A stretch of 50,761 nt of DNA from Bradyrhizobium manausense (GTDB taxonomy: Bacteria; Pseudomonadota; Alphaproteobacteria; Rhizobiales; Xanthobacteraceae): positions 564,994 to 615,754 of the forward strand of contig NZ_LJYG01000112.1 in the NCBI RefSeq assembly GCF_001440035.1, given 5' to 3'. Shown here piece after piece: positions 8,504-16,425 of this stretch (positions are counted from its first letter, which is position 1; each line of letters begins with the position of its first letter). The position numbers and the translations under genes were made by a program. The notes beneath the pieces are model-generated. The model made no database searches, was not told the DNA's origin, and was given only the letters and a program-made list of their open reading frames with translations.

Positions 8504-9781
8504 TCAGCTCGCTCCGGGCCCGGACACCACACCTGGGACAGGGAAGGTGCGGCACATCTCGACGCACTCTGACCTGAGGCGCGCGAGGACCGCATCGTCG
8601 CCGTTGGCCCGCAGCGCAGCCGCAATGAACTCGCCGATGCGACGCATTTCGGTCTCTCCCATGCCGCGCGTGGTCGCCGCCGGTGTCCCGAGGCGAACTC
8701 CACTCGGCCTGAGCGGCGGGCGCGGATCGTCTGGAATAACCTGCTTGTTCGTGGTGATGGCTATGGCGTCGAGCACCTCCTCGGCGGCTCGCCCGTCGAG
8801 TCCGACGGACGCTGCCGTATCGACGACCATCATGTGATTGTCGGTCCCGTCCGTCACCAGCTTCATGCCGCGCTCCATCAGTGTGTCGGCGAGAACCTTC
8901 GCGTTGCGCAAGACCTGCCGCGCGTAACCCTGGAAATCCGGGGTCGCCGCCCTTTTGAGCGTCACGGCAATCCCGGCCACGACATTCATGTGAGGTCCGC
9001 CCTGGAGACCTGGAAAGACGGACGCATCGATCCGCCCCGCAATTTCCCTCCGGCACAGGACGATCCCGCCTCGGGGGCCGCGCAGCGTCTTGTGCGATGT
9101 CGTTGTCATGACGTCGAAGCCGGCATCAAGCGGATTGCGCATGACATCAGCGGCAACCAATCCGCCATAATGGCTGACGTCAGCCATCGTGAGCGCGCCA
9201 ACTTCGTCGGCAACGCTTTTGAAAGCGACATAGTCGAGGTCGCGCGGATAGGAGCTGTAGCCGCACAACACCATCTTCGGACGCGCTTCACGCGCAATTG
9301 CGCGCAATTCGTCGAAATCGATCGCGCCTGATGATGGGGTCGTCTTGTAGCGCATGAAGTTGAACAAACGCCCCATGTGGGACACCGGCGCGCCGTGGGT
9401 GAGATGACCGCCATGGGAAAGGTCCATGGCGAGAATGGTGTCGCCGGGGTTCAACAGGCCGAGATAGACGGCCTGATTCATCGGTGATCCCGAAAGCGGC
9501 TGAACGTTGGCGTGCTCGGCGCGAAACAGCGAGCAGGCCCGCTGCCGTGCGAGGTTCTCGATTTCGTCCGTATAGTGCTGGCCGCCGTAATATCTGCGTC
9601 CAGGATATCCCTCGGAATATTTGTTGGTGAAGACCGATCCGAGCAGTTCGAGCACCTCCGGATAGGTGTAATTCTCCGACGGAATCAGTTCGATGCCGTC
9701 CTGTTGACGGCGCTCCTCCCCCGCGAGGGCGGCGGCGATCTCAGAATCGTTGATCGACAGTTCGTTGCGAAATGAAGGCAT
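8504..9781 (-). CDS. glyA: Serine hydroxymethyltransferase
   Basis: A full-length 425-residue PLP enzyme of the SHMT family. Visible marks are ELIPSENYTYPEV, YYGGQHYTDEIE, the LSHGGHLTHG loop and TTTSHKTLRGPRGG with the PLP lysine. It interconverts serine and glycine with tetrahydrofolate in the cytosol and can also cleave 3-hydroxy amino acids. ATG 9781 follows GAGGAG ten bases upstream. A housekeeping glyA is expected elsewhere in such a genome; this one is paired with nitronate monooxygenase and bracketed by transporter remnants, so I read it as an accessory copy. That is inference: the protein itself shows nothing abnormal. Confidence 0.92.
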   Translation of the reverse strand: MPSFRNELSINDSEIAAALAGEERRQQDGIELIPSENYTYPEVLELLGSVFTNKYSEGYPGRRYYGGQHYTDEIENLARQRACSLFRAEHANVQPLSGSPMNQAVYLGLLNPGDTILAMDLSHGGHLTHGAPVSHMGRLFNFMRYKTTPSSGAIDFDELRAIAREARPKMVLCGYSSYPRDLDYVAFKSVADEVGALTMADVSHYGGLVAADVMRNPLDAGFDVMTTTSHKTLRGPRGGIVLCRREIAGRIDASVFPGLQGGPHMNVVAGIAVTLKRAATPDFQGYARQVLRNAKVLADTLMERGMKLVTDGTDNHMMVVDTAASVGLDGRAAEEVLDAIAITTNKQVIPDDPRPPLRPSGVRLGTPAATTRGMGETEMRRIGEFIAAALRANGDDAVLARLRSECVEMCRTFPVPGVVSGPGAS

Positions 9782-9975
9782 GCTCGGGCTCCTCAACACG
9801 CTGTTGTTCCAGCAGATGGGTTGCCCAGGCGATCGGCGTCGGAACCATTCGCGCTTCACCGTGGTCGTTTCCACGTTAGCTCGCCAGTCGCGCGAACGGA
9901 CGAATGAGCACGGGGCTCTTCGCAAAGGAAAGTTAGCCGACCTGCGAGCCGTCTGCAACTGCCAGCTCGTGCGGC

Positions 9976-10166
9976 CGCGGCTCACCCGTGGCGGACAAGC
10001 TATCCGCGTACGAGCGTCACGCCGGTGATGAGACACACAACGCCGATCCCTCGCAGAACCGTGATGGGCTGTCGCGGCAAGCCGAAGAAGCCGACCTGGT
10101 CGAAGGCCAGTGAGCTCAGCAATTGGCCGACGATGATGAGCGTTGCCACTGACGTGACGCCAAGCC
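9976..10166. repeat. Direct repeat copy 2 (bracketing nitronate monooxygenase/glyA)
   Basis: This aligns with 7155-7344 at about 86% identity in the ungapped part; the offset is 2821 bases. Together the two copies bracket the nitronate monooxygenase and glyA genes in direct orientation. The copies have diverged too far for a recent tandem duplication. Confidence 0.85.
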
Positions 10167-10230
10167 GGGGCACCATGGCGATGCTGGTGGCAATGAACAT
10201 CGCACCGAAGATGCCGCCCGTCCACGCCCT
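10000..10230 (-). pseudogene. Truncated 3' part of a YdcZ-like (DMT superfamily) transporter gene, copy 2
   Basis: On the minus strand the frame reads GGIFGAMFIATSIAMVPRLG and continues to TGVTLVRG and a stop at 10000-10002. This is the C-terminal half of a DUF606/YdcZ membrane protein, with about 75 recognisable residues. The frame stays open up to 10302, but residues upstream of the conserved WTGG no longer look like the family and the first half is missing, so I call it a pseudogene. It keeps more of the gene than copy 1 does. If expressed it would be a two-to-three-helix fragment. Confidence 0.7.
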
Positions 10231-10390
10231 CCTAACTCGTAGAGGGACTACATCGCGGGAGAGCAGCCCGGCGGAGAAGGAACAAAGCCCAGGCGATCTC
10301 ATTGGAAATCTACGGCTGAGCAGGATAGCCCCAAAAGCTGGATAAGAAACTATTCCTGGAGGAGCGTCCTCACGACGAAGGGAGCAACCA

Positions 10391-10579
10391 ATGGATCACG
10401 AGCGAAAATCATCGGAAGCCGGAAAGCGGGCCGCTGAGGGCTTGCGCGAGGCAGCTGCCAAGGACGAAGCGAAACGCGAGAGCAAGACGGGGCAGGATCT
10501 CGCCAAGGGCGCTGATCGCTTCGAAGAACGCTCAAGAAGCTCCGACGGACGAAGCGCAGAAGACAAACAAAAAGGGTAG
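10391..10579 (+). CDS. Small, highly charged hypothetical protein
   Basis: A 62-residue frame rich in Lys, Glu, Arg, Asp and Ala, starting MDHERKSSEAGKRAAEG. It has no hydrophobic core and is probably disordered or a single amphipathic helix. ATG 10391 is preceded by GGGAG seven bases upstream, a good ribosome site, which is the main reason to believe it. It ends 86 bases before the UvrA-like gene on the same strand and could be co-transcribed with it. I do not recognise a family; small charged proteins of this kind occur among stress-induced genes, but nothing here proves that. Confidence 0.5.
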   Translation: MDHERKSSEAGKRAAEGLREAAAKDEAKRESKTGQDLAKGADRFEERSRSSDGRSAEDKQKG

Positions 10580-10665
10580 ATGCCAGCGGCGGCCAGACCG
10601 CGACCCGTTTCTTTGGATCGTGGGGACTTTGACGCAGTTGTCGTCCCGAGGACGACGGGACGAGC

Positions 10666-13251
10666 ATGGACCAGAAGATGCACAAACCAAGCGCGCGCTC
10701 GCAGCAATCGGCTCCGGGATTTGTCAGGGTACGCGGGGCGCGCGAGCACAATCTGAAGAATCTGGACGTCGACATTCCCCGGGACGCGCTGGTCGTGTTC
10801 ACCGGCGTATCCGGCTCCGGAAAATCGTCTCTGGCATTCGGGACGCTGTATGCCGAGGCGCAACGGCGCTACCTGGAATCCGTGTCGCCCTACGCCCGTC
10901 GCTTGTTCCACCAGATGGCTGTGCCTGAGGTGGACGAGGTCGAAGGGCTGCCTCCGGCGGTGGCGCTGCAGCAGCAGCGGGGATCGTCGACCACGAGATC
11001 GAGCGTCGGCAGCGTCACGACGCTGTCGAACCTTTTGCGCATGCTCTATTCGCGCGCCGGCGACTATCCGAAGTCGCAACCTATGCTTTATGCCGAGTCG
11101 TTCTCGCCCAATTCAGCGGAAGGAGCCTGCCCGAAGTGCCATGGCCTCGGGCGCGTCTACGACGTGACCGAACGCTCGATGGTGCCCGACGATACCCTCA
11201 CCATTCGCCAGCGCGCCGTCGCGGCGTGGCCGACCGCATGGCACGGCCAGAACCTGCGCGATATCCTGACGACGCTTGGCTACGACGTGGACAGGCCGTG
11301 GCGCGAGCTTCCGAAAAAGGACCGTGACTGGATTCTGTTCACGGACGAGCAACCCACGGTGCCGGTTTACGCCGGTTACGACGCCAAGGAGGTTCGGAGA
11401 GCGCTCCGGCGCAAGGAGGAGCCGAGCTATCAAGGCACTTTCACCGGCGCCCGTCGCTACGTCATGGAGACATTCGCCAATACGACCAGCGCGATGATGA
11501 AGAAGCGCGTGTCGCAATTCATGTTGAGCGCTGAATGCCCGCTTTGCCACGGCAAGCGTCTCAAGGCCGAGGCGCTCTCGGTCAAGTTTGCCGGAATGGA
11601 TATTGCCGAGATGGCTCGCCTTCCGTTGAAGCAATTGGCGGTGCTGATGCGGCCATATTGCGACGGAAGCGCTGGCCGGCGGGACGACCACCCGGAGAAG
11701 GCGATCGTCGTGCAGCGGATTGCGCAGGATCTGAGCGCACGACTTGGCGTGCTGCTCGACCTCGGTCTCGGTTACCTGACCCTCGAGCGCAGTACGCCGA
11801 CCTTGTCACCGGGCGAACTCCAGCGTCTGCGTCTGGCGACGCAGGTCCGCTCAAACCTGTTTGGGGTGGTCTATGTGCTCGATGAACCGTCCGCCGGGCT
11901 GCATCCCTCCGATACGGAAGCGCTGCTCCGGGCGCTCGACAAGTTGAAAGTGGGCGGAAACTCGCTCTTTGTGGTCGAGCATGAGCTGGACGTGGTGCGA
12001 CACGCCGACTGGATCGTTGACGTTGGGCCCGACGCCGGTCGGCACGGCGGCCATATCCTTTACAGCGGCCCAATCGACGGATTGAAATCCGTCGAGACAT
12101 CGTACACCGCAAGATACCTGTTTGGCCGAGTCCCACCACCACGGCAAAATCATCGCAATTCGCAGGGCTGGCTCAAGCTGAGCGGTGTCGAGCGCAACAA
12201 TCTCAGGGGGATCGATGTCGCCTTTCCGCTGGGTGTGCTGACATCAGTCACTGGCGTATCCGGGTCTGGCAAGTCCAGCCTTGTCAGCCAGTTCCTCGTG
12301 GAGGCGCTGAGCAGCCACTTCGGGCAGTCCCACGCACCTGACGATGTCGGCGAAGACATCCTTCAGCGCGCGCCTGATGTCGCTTCCGGCGGCAAAATCA
12401 CCGAAGGGCTTGATCGGTTGAAACGGTTGGTCGTGGTGGACCAGAAGCCGATCGGAAGGACTCCCCGGTCCAATCTGGCGACCTACACCGGACTTTTCGA
12501 CGAGGTGCGAAAGCTGTTCGCGCAGACGAAAGATGCGCGACGGCATCGCTTCGACGCCGGCCGATTCTCTTTCAACCTTCCGAAAGGGCGTTGTCCGAAC
12601 TGCCAGGGAGAAGGATTTGTCTGCGTCGAGCTATTGTTCCTGCCCAGCGTCTACGCACCATGTCCGGAGTGCCAGGGCTCGCGGTATAATCCGGATACGC
12701 TGAAGATCAAGCTCAAGGGCAAGTCGATCGCGGACGTTCTGGCAATGACCGTCGATGAGGCCCATGCGTTCTTCGTGGGCGACGTCCACATTGCGAGGTC
12801 GCTCGATGTGATCCGGCAAGTCGGGCTAGATTATATCCGTCTGGGCCAGCCGGCCACGGAGCTGTCCGGCGGAGAGGCACAACGGGTCAAGCTCGCCACT
12901 GAGCTCCAGCGCACCCAGCGAACGGGAAGCATCTATGTCCTGGACGAGCCGACCACCGGCCTGCATCCCTCGGATGTCGAGAAGCTGATTGTTCAGCTGA
13001 ACGGACTGGTCGACGCCGGCAGCACCGTCATCGTCGTGGAGCACGACATGAGCGTCGTGGCTGCAAGTGATTGGGTGATCGACATCGGGCCAGGCGCCGG
13101 GGATGAGGGAGGACAGGTCGTCGCAGCCGGGCAGCCGCTGCAGATCGCGCAGCACCAAGCGAGCCGCACCGCGCCCTATCTGGCGCGAGCGCTGAAAGAA
13201 TATCGGCTGCGATCACGAGGAGCAGCAGGAGCGACGGTCTCGCCACAATAG
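10666..13251 (+). CDS. UvrA-like ABC ATPase lacking the UvrB-binding region (UvrA2 type)
   Basis: The 861-residue protein has the UvrA layout: two ABC ATPase halves, each with Walker A GVSGSGKSS (first at residues 47-55, second near 530), signatures LSPGELQRLRLA and LSGGEAQRVKLA, and Walker B VYVLDEP. Four Cys pairs (CPKCHG, CPLCHG, CPNCQG, CPECQG) supply zinc sites. Canonical UvrA is about 940 residues; here the stretch between the first Walker A and CPKCHG is short, which fits loss of the UvrB-binding domain, as in UvrA2/class II proteins linked to drug tolerance or lesion binding. The first signature has LSPGE rather than LSGGE. It likely binds damaged DNA or intercalators, but not as the main excinuclease subunit. 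Confidence 0.85.
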   Translation: MDQKMHKPSARSQQSAPGFVRVRGAREHNLKNLDVDIPRDALVVFTGVSGSGKSSLAFGTLYAEAQRRYLESVSPYARRLFHQMAVPEVDEVEGLPPAVALQQQRGSSTTRSSVGSVTTLSNLLRMLYSRAGDYPKSQPMLYAESFSPNSAEGACPKCHGLGRVYDVTERSMVPDDTLTIRQRAVAAWPTAWHGQNLRDILTTLGYDVDRPWRELPKKDRDWILFTDEQPTVPVYAGYDAKEVRRALRRKEEPSYQGTFTGARRYVMETFANTTSAMMKKRVSQFMLSAECPLCHGKRLKAEALSVKFAGMDIAEMARLPLKQLAVLMRPYCDGSAGRRDDHPEKAIVVQRIAQDLSARLGVLLDLGLGYLTLERSTPTLSPGELQRLRLATQVRSNLFGVVYVLDEPSAGLHPSDTEALLRALDKLKVGGNSLFVVEHELDVVRHADWIVDVGPDAGRHGGHILYSGPIDGLKSVETSYTARYLFGRVPPPRQNHRNSQGWLKLSGVERNNLRGIDVAFPLGVLTSVTGVSGSGKSSLVSQFLVEALSSHFGQSHAPDDVGEDILQRAPDVASGGKITEGLDRLKRLVVVDQKPIGRTPRSNLATYTGLFDEVRKLFAQTKDARRHRFDAGRFSFNLPKGRCPNCQGEGFVCVELLFLPSVYAPCPECQGSRYNPDTLKIKLKGKSIADVLAMTVDEAHAFFVGDVHIARSLDVIRQVGLDYIRLGQPATELSGGEAQRVKLATELQRTQRTGSIYVLDEPTTGLHPSDVEKLIVQLNGLVDAGSTVIVVEHDMSVVAASDWVIDIGPGAGDEGGQVVAAGQPLQIAQHQASRTAPYLARALKEYRLRSRGAAGATVSPQ

Positions 13252-13351
13252 CTGACGAGCGCACTCCACGCGCGATCACCAAGAGGGACGGTCTCGACTG
13301 GCTCCGGTTGCGGTCCCGGCCCTTCTCGGAAGGTTCATGAGGCCTCACGGC

Positions 13352-14020
13352 TCACCCCGTGATCAACGGAGCCCGATGCAGCCAGTCATCGCTGTGCACT
13401 TGATCCAGCACGAATGTGGCGACGTCCTGTCGCGAGATGCTGCCGCCGTGGAAGCCGGAGAGATCCGTCAGGGCCCGCACCGCGCCGCCGCGGGGCTTGT
13501 CGTTCAGGATCGTCGGACGAACGAGGACCCAGTCGAGCCCGCTGTCCCTCACGATGGCCTCCTGCCTGTCCTTGTCGGCATACACCTTCTTCAGTAGCAG
13601 CGGGAAGATCACGCGATCGAACAGGAAGCCGCCATGCCCGCGGCTGTCGCCGGCGCCGATCCCCGTGATCGCAACCAGGCGAGCGACGTGCTCGGCCTTC
13701 ATCGCCTGGACGAGCGCGCGCGTCGCGCTCGAGAGCATCGTCACGTCGCGGAAGGGGCTCGCCGGCGTTCCGAGCGCGCTGACGACGGCGTCCTGTCCCC
13801 TCAGGGCTTCGCGAAGCACCTTCGCCTCGCGCACGTCGCCGACGACGAGCCTGACGCCGTTCAGATCGCCGGCCTTCTGCGGTGACCGCACCAGCGCGGT
13901 GACCTGATGGCCGCGCGCCAGCGCCTGCGTGACGATCTGGCGTCCGGTGCCGCCGGTTGCGCCAAGAACCAGTATCTTCGTCGGTGACGTGTTCGCGTTG
14001 TTGTCGGTGTGGGTCGTCAT
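13352..14020 (-). CDS. NAD(P)-binding atypical SDR (NmrA/epimerase-like)
   Basis: A 222-residue Rossmann protein with the atypical SDR dinucleotide motif VLGATGGTGRQIV near the N-terminus, then VVGDVREA, VSALGTPASP and LDWVLVRPTIL. This is the NAD(P)H-binding family that includes NmrA-like sensors, flavin reductases and quinone oxidoreductases, and the active-site tyrosine of classical SDRs is not evident, so a sensor or reductase role cannot be separated. ATG 14020 has GGAGG five bases upstream, which beats an earlier start at 14053. It lies 59 bases after the DUF1857-like gene on the same strand and is probably its operon partner. It is convergent with the UvrA-like gene. Confidence 0.8.
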   Translation of the reverse strand: MTTHTDNNANTSPTKILVLGATGGTGRQIVTQALARGHQVTALVRSPQKAGDLNGVRLVVGDVREAKVLREALRGQDAVVSALGTPASPFRDVTMLSSATRALVQAMKAEHVARLVAITGIGAGDSRGHGGFLFDRVIFPLLLKKVYADKDRQEAIVRDSGLDWVLVRPTILNDKPRGGAVRALTDLSGFHGGSISRQDVATFVLDQVHSDDWLHRAPLITG

Positions 14021-14079
14021 TGTTGCCTCCAAATGCGGACTGATCGGGATCAAGATTGTTCGACGCGAAGGTGAATTGG

Positions 14080-14553
14080 TCAGAGCGTGCCGTCGGCGAG
14101 CAGCTCGCGGGTGCGCTTGAGCGTCGACAGCAGCGCGGCCCTGTAGCCTCTGTCGCTGTCGAACTGCGCCTGCTCGGCCTGCTCCTCGGGGCCATCAGGC
14201 TGCTTTCCGCGCAGGCCGAGATAGCAGTAGAATCTCAGCAGCAGCTCGCCGGCATCGTTCTCGACGATCTCGTTGATGATGGCGCCTTCACGCGGGCCGG
14301 TGGCCTGGAAGAACGTGACCTTGCTCTGCGGCTCGAGCGCGATGATCTCGCGCAGATCCGCGCCGGCGATGGTGGCTTCGCGCACGAAGTGCGTCGCGCT
14401 CTCCGCGACGACGTCGCAGCGCGTGCAGAGGCCGGGCGGCAGAAACAGGCGGGCGTCGCGCGCCTTGAGCTCCAGCCCTTTCCAGACCTGCTCGCGGCTC
14501 AGCCGGGTTTCGCCCTCGGGGTTCACGGCGACGGTGGCGGTCGAATAGATCAT
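14080..14553 (-). CDS. DUF1857 / AtaL-like SRPBCC-fold protein
   Basis: A 157-residue cytosolic protein resembling the DUF1857 (AtaL-like) group of the SRPBCC/START fold, which bind small hydrophobic ligands in a deep pocket. Recognisable stretches are VNPEGETRLSREQVWKGLEL near the N-terminus, CTRCDVVAE and GAIINEIVENDAGELLLRFY. No catalytic residue can be named. ATG 14553 has AAGGA about nine bases upstream. It is the promoter-proximal gene of a likely two-gene operon with the NAD(P)-binding protein. The remains of a divergent lysR start lie directly upstream, suggesting that this operon was once under LysR control. Confidence 0.7.
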   Translation of the reverse strand: MIYSTATVAVNPEGETRLSREQVWKGLELKARDARLFLPPGLCTRCDVVAESATHFVREATIAGADLREIIALEPQSKVTFFQATGPREGAIINEIVENDAGELLLRFYCYLGLRGKQPDGPEEQAEQAQFDSDRGYRAALLSTLKRTRELLADGTL

Positions 14554-14626
14554 GACGATGGTCCTTGTTGCCGTGGTTGGCGTTCGGCGGCGACAGCTGC
14601 GCCGGCCGGGTTGGTGACCACGAAAC

Positions 14627-14780
14627 TAGTGATCCAAAAGAATAGCGATAGCCGTTTATTTTGGACGCATCGTCTCACAGGTGGAACGGTCAGATTTCCA
14701 GGAGCAGCCGCGACACGGCGTTGCGCGCACGGCGCGTTTCAAGCGCGGCAGTTCGAAGAGAGAGTGCTCGGAAGCTGATC
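14627..14780 (+). pseudogene. Decayed 5' end of a lysR-type regulator gene
   Basis: TAGTGATCC at 14627-14635 and CGTCTCA followed by GGTGGA at 14671-14685 recur upstream of the intact lysR at 17521-17529 and 17565-17579 with exactly the same 44-base offset. Further on, GATTT and GTTGCGCG recur 27 bases apart here and 30 apart in the intact gene. Both possible ATG codons of the intact gene (CTCATGG, CTATGG) are altered here (CTCACAG, GGTCAG), and no continuing LysR frame follows. I therefore read this as the vestige of a lysR start, divergent from the DUF1857-like operon. The alignment was made by eye. Confidence 0.5.
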
Positions 14781-15050
14781 GGCGGCGCTCGGCTCGGAGG
14801 AGGTCGAGCCACGCGGCTGTCGCAGCCGGAATTTGACCTGGGTCAACGCCGAGAGCCGCCGATCGGCACATCATTCTCGCGTGGCCGCCGCATGCGATTG
14901 CTTGCGGTCGGCAAAGCTCAGTCTGCGATCTCACGGAGGAAACAAAGAGTTCCTCGAATTACTGGATCCAGGCAACGATGCGCTGATCCTCGCGCGCTCC
15001 GAGCTGGCCGAGATAGCCGACTTCAAGACCAAACGACAGGAGAACTCCTC
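14781..15050. other. Leader region of the DUF1269 gene
   Basis: About 270 bases with no confirmed gene. It contains a FixK-type palindrome (14833-14846) and, just before 15051, an AGGAGA ribosome site. A frame ending in SELAEIADFKTKRQENSS overlaps the DUF1269 start as ATGA and is preceded by GGAGG at 14936, but it has no start codon near that site, so I do not call it a gene. Confidence 0.45.
14833..14846. promoter_or_regulatory. FixK/FNR-type box, TTGA-N6-TCAA
   Basis: TTGACCTGGGTCAA is a perfect 14-base palindrome of the form TTGA-N6-TCAA, matching the known rhizobial FixK/FnrN recognition pattern. It is the only such site I found in the window. The nearest gene on the right is the DUF1269 gene, 204 bases away. 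A class II position would put transcription start near 14881 and leave a long leader. Confidence 0.55.
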
Positions 15051-15851
15051 ATGAACAAGATGCTGGTTGCAGTTTTCGAAACCGAGGCTTCGGCATTCGA
15101 GGGCTTGAGCGCCCTGCGGGAGCTTCATCAGGAGGGCGACATCACTCTTTATGCCTCGGCGGTGATCGTCAAGGACAAGGCGGGCAAGAACGAGGTCAAG
15201 CGGGCGGCTGACCAGGGTCCGGTGGGCACGGCTGTCGGCCTGGTCACCGGGAGTCTCATCGGGCTTCTCGCCGGCCCCGCCGGACTGCTCGTCGGCGCCT
15301 CGCTGGGTGGCCTCGGCGGCCTGGCTTTTGATCTCGACAGCAGCGGCATCAGCGCGGCGTTTCTCGATGAAGTCTCGAAAGAGCTTTCGCCCGGAAAGGC
15401 GGCCGTGCTGGCCGACGTCGGGGAAACCTGGATGACGCCCGTGGATACGCGTCTGCACAAGCTTGGCGCGACCGTCTTCCGCCGCCTGCGCTCCGAGGTC
15501 ATCGAGGATCAACTCATGCGCGAGAGCGCTGCGTTCCAGGCGGAACTGAAGGCATTGCAGGACGATCTCAAGCATACAGCCGCCGAAAACCGCGCGGCGA
15601 TCCAAAAGGACATGGAGCAGGTCAAACTGCAGATCAACACAGTGCAAGAGCAGGCGAAGAAGCGACTTGATCAGGCTCGGGCCGAGACGGATGCGAGAAT
15701 TCAGTCGCTGACGGAGCAGGCAAAGCAGGCCAGCGATCGCGCCAAGCGTCGCATCGACAAGCGCATCGCCGAGGTCAAGGCCGATTTCGACGTCCGCGCC
15801 AAGAAGCTCAACCAGGCGTGGACGTTGACCAGAGAGGCGCTGGCGGCCTAG
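15051..15851 (+). CDS. DUF1269-type membrane-associated protein with long coiled-coil tail
   Basis: The 266-residue protein begins like DUF1269 proteins (MNKMLVAVFETEASAFEGL). It then has a glycine-rich hydrophobic hairpin at about residues 62-100 (GTAVGLVTGSLIGLLAGPAG, then GASLGGLGGLAFDL), likely to insert in or lie on a membrane. The last 120 residues are almost entirely charged coiled coil with many Gln, Lys and Glu. ATG 15051 follows AGGAGA by eight bases. Function is unknown for the family, and no enzyme motif is seen. A FixK-type box upstream suggests induction at low oxygen, and a strong hairpin follows 21 bases after the stop, so it is probably transcribed alone. Confidence 0.75.
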   Translation: MNKMLVAVFETEASAFEGLSALRELHQEGDITLYASAVIVKDKAGKNEVKRAADQGPVGTAVGLVTGSLIGLLAGPAGLLVGASLGGLGGLAFDLDSSGISAAFLDEVSKELSPGKAAVLADVGETWMTPVDTRLHKLGATVFRRLRSEVIEDQLMRESAAFQAELKALQDDLKHTAAENRAAIQKDMEQVKLQINTVQEQAKKRLDQARAETDARIQSLTEQAKQASDRAKRRIDKRIAEVKADFDVRAKKLNQAWTLTREALAA

Positions 15852-15872
15852 GCGTGGGCTCCTCAGCTTGAA

Positions 15873-15898
15873 GGGCGCTCGGGTCAGACCGGGCGCCC
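15873..15898. terminator. Hairpin after the DUF1269 gene
   Basis: A 10-base stem (GGGCGCTCGG with CCGGGCGCCC, one G-U pair in RNA) and a 6-base loop, 21 bases after the stop codon. No T-run follows, so it is a terminator-like or transcript-end-stabilising hairpin rather than a textbook terminator. Confidence 0.5.
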
Positions 15899-16071
15899 GC
15901 AATCCCCTGAGCACCGCCAGGCTCGTCATGGTCCCGCCATGGCGAGGCGGAACTTCGTGCGCCTCTCGGCCGTCTGCCGAATCGCAGCAGTCTCGTTTCG
16001 CGATCGAGCACGTGCTAACCAGCACGCCCCGTCTTGCAAACGTGGACAGACGGCTCGCTCAAGGACACGCC

Positions 16072-16425
16072 ATGAAAGCACCCGCAAATCTCGCCGAGAA
16101 GCTCGCAACCTTCACTGACCGGTTCTCCCCGCGCACGGTCGCGACCTATAACGACAATGACATCATGGTGGCCAAGCTCGAGGGGCCATTTCATTGGCAC
16201 AAGCACGAGGATACGGACGACTTTTTTCTCGTGCTCTCAGGGACGCTGGATATCGAGCTGCGGGATCGCACCGTCACGCTCAACCCCGGCGAGGTTTTCG
16301 TCGTCCCCAAGGGCGTTGAGCACCGGCCCGTGGCGCGCGGCGAAGTGCACATCCTCCTGATCGAGCCGACGGGGACACCGAATTCCGGCGACAAGGCCAC
16401 CGCGGCGCCTCGCATCCTGGTCTGA
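16072..16425 (+). CDS. Small cupin-domain protein
   Basis: A 117-residue single cupin. Motif 1 (HWHKHEDTDDFFLVLSG) supplies two His and an acidic residue for a metal, and motif 2 is PGEVFVVPKGVEHRP. The size fits small mannose-6-phosphate-isomerase-like cupins with no assigned reaction. It is cytosolic, without a signal. ATG 16072 has AAGGA eight bases upstream; the frame is open upstream without motif. Its stop TGA abuts the stop of the converging DUF4267 gene so that the two stops form TGATCA, leaving no terminator between them. Its role cannot be set from neighbours, though the TetR/DUF4267 pair to its right forms its own unit. Confidence 0.8.
   Translation: MKAPANLAEKLATFTDRFSPRTVATYNDNDIMVAKLEGPFHWHKHEDTDDFFLVLSGTLDIELRDRTVTLNPGEVFVVPKGVEHRPVARGEVHILLIEPTGTPNSGDKATAAPRILV

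Noticed and set aside
9782..10225. N-terminal extension of glyA
   Set aside because: The frame stays open upstream of ATG 9781, but it passes through the ydcZ remnant and non-family sequence, while ATG 9781 has a good ribosome site and standard length.
14833..15054. 73-residue frame ending ATGA on the DUF1269 start
   Set aside because: The overlap is tempting and GGAGG occurs at 14936, but no start codon lies near that site, and the nominal start sits within the FixK-type box. No homology recognised.
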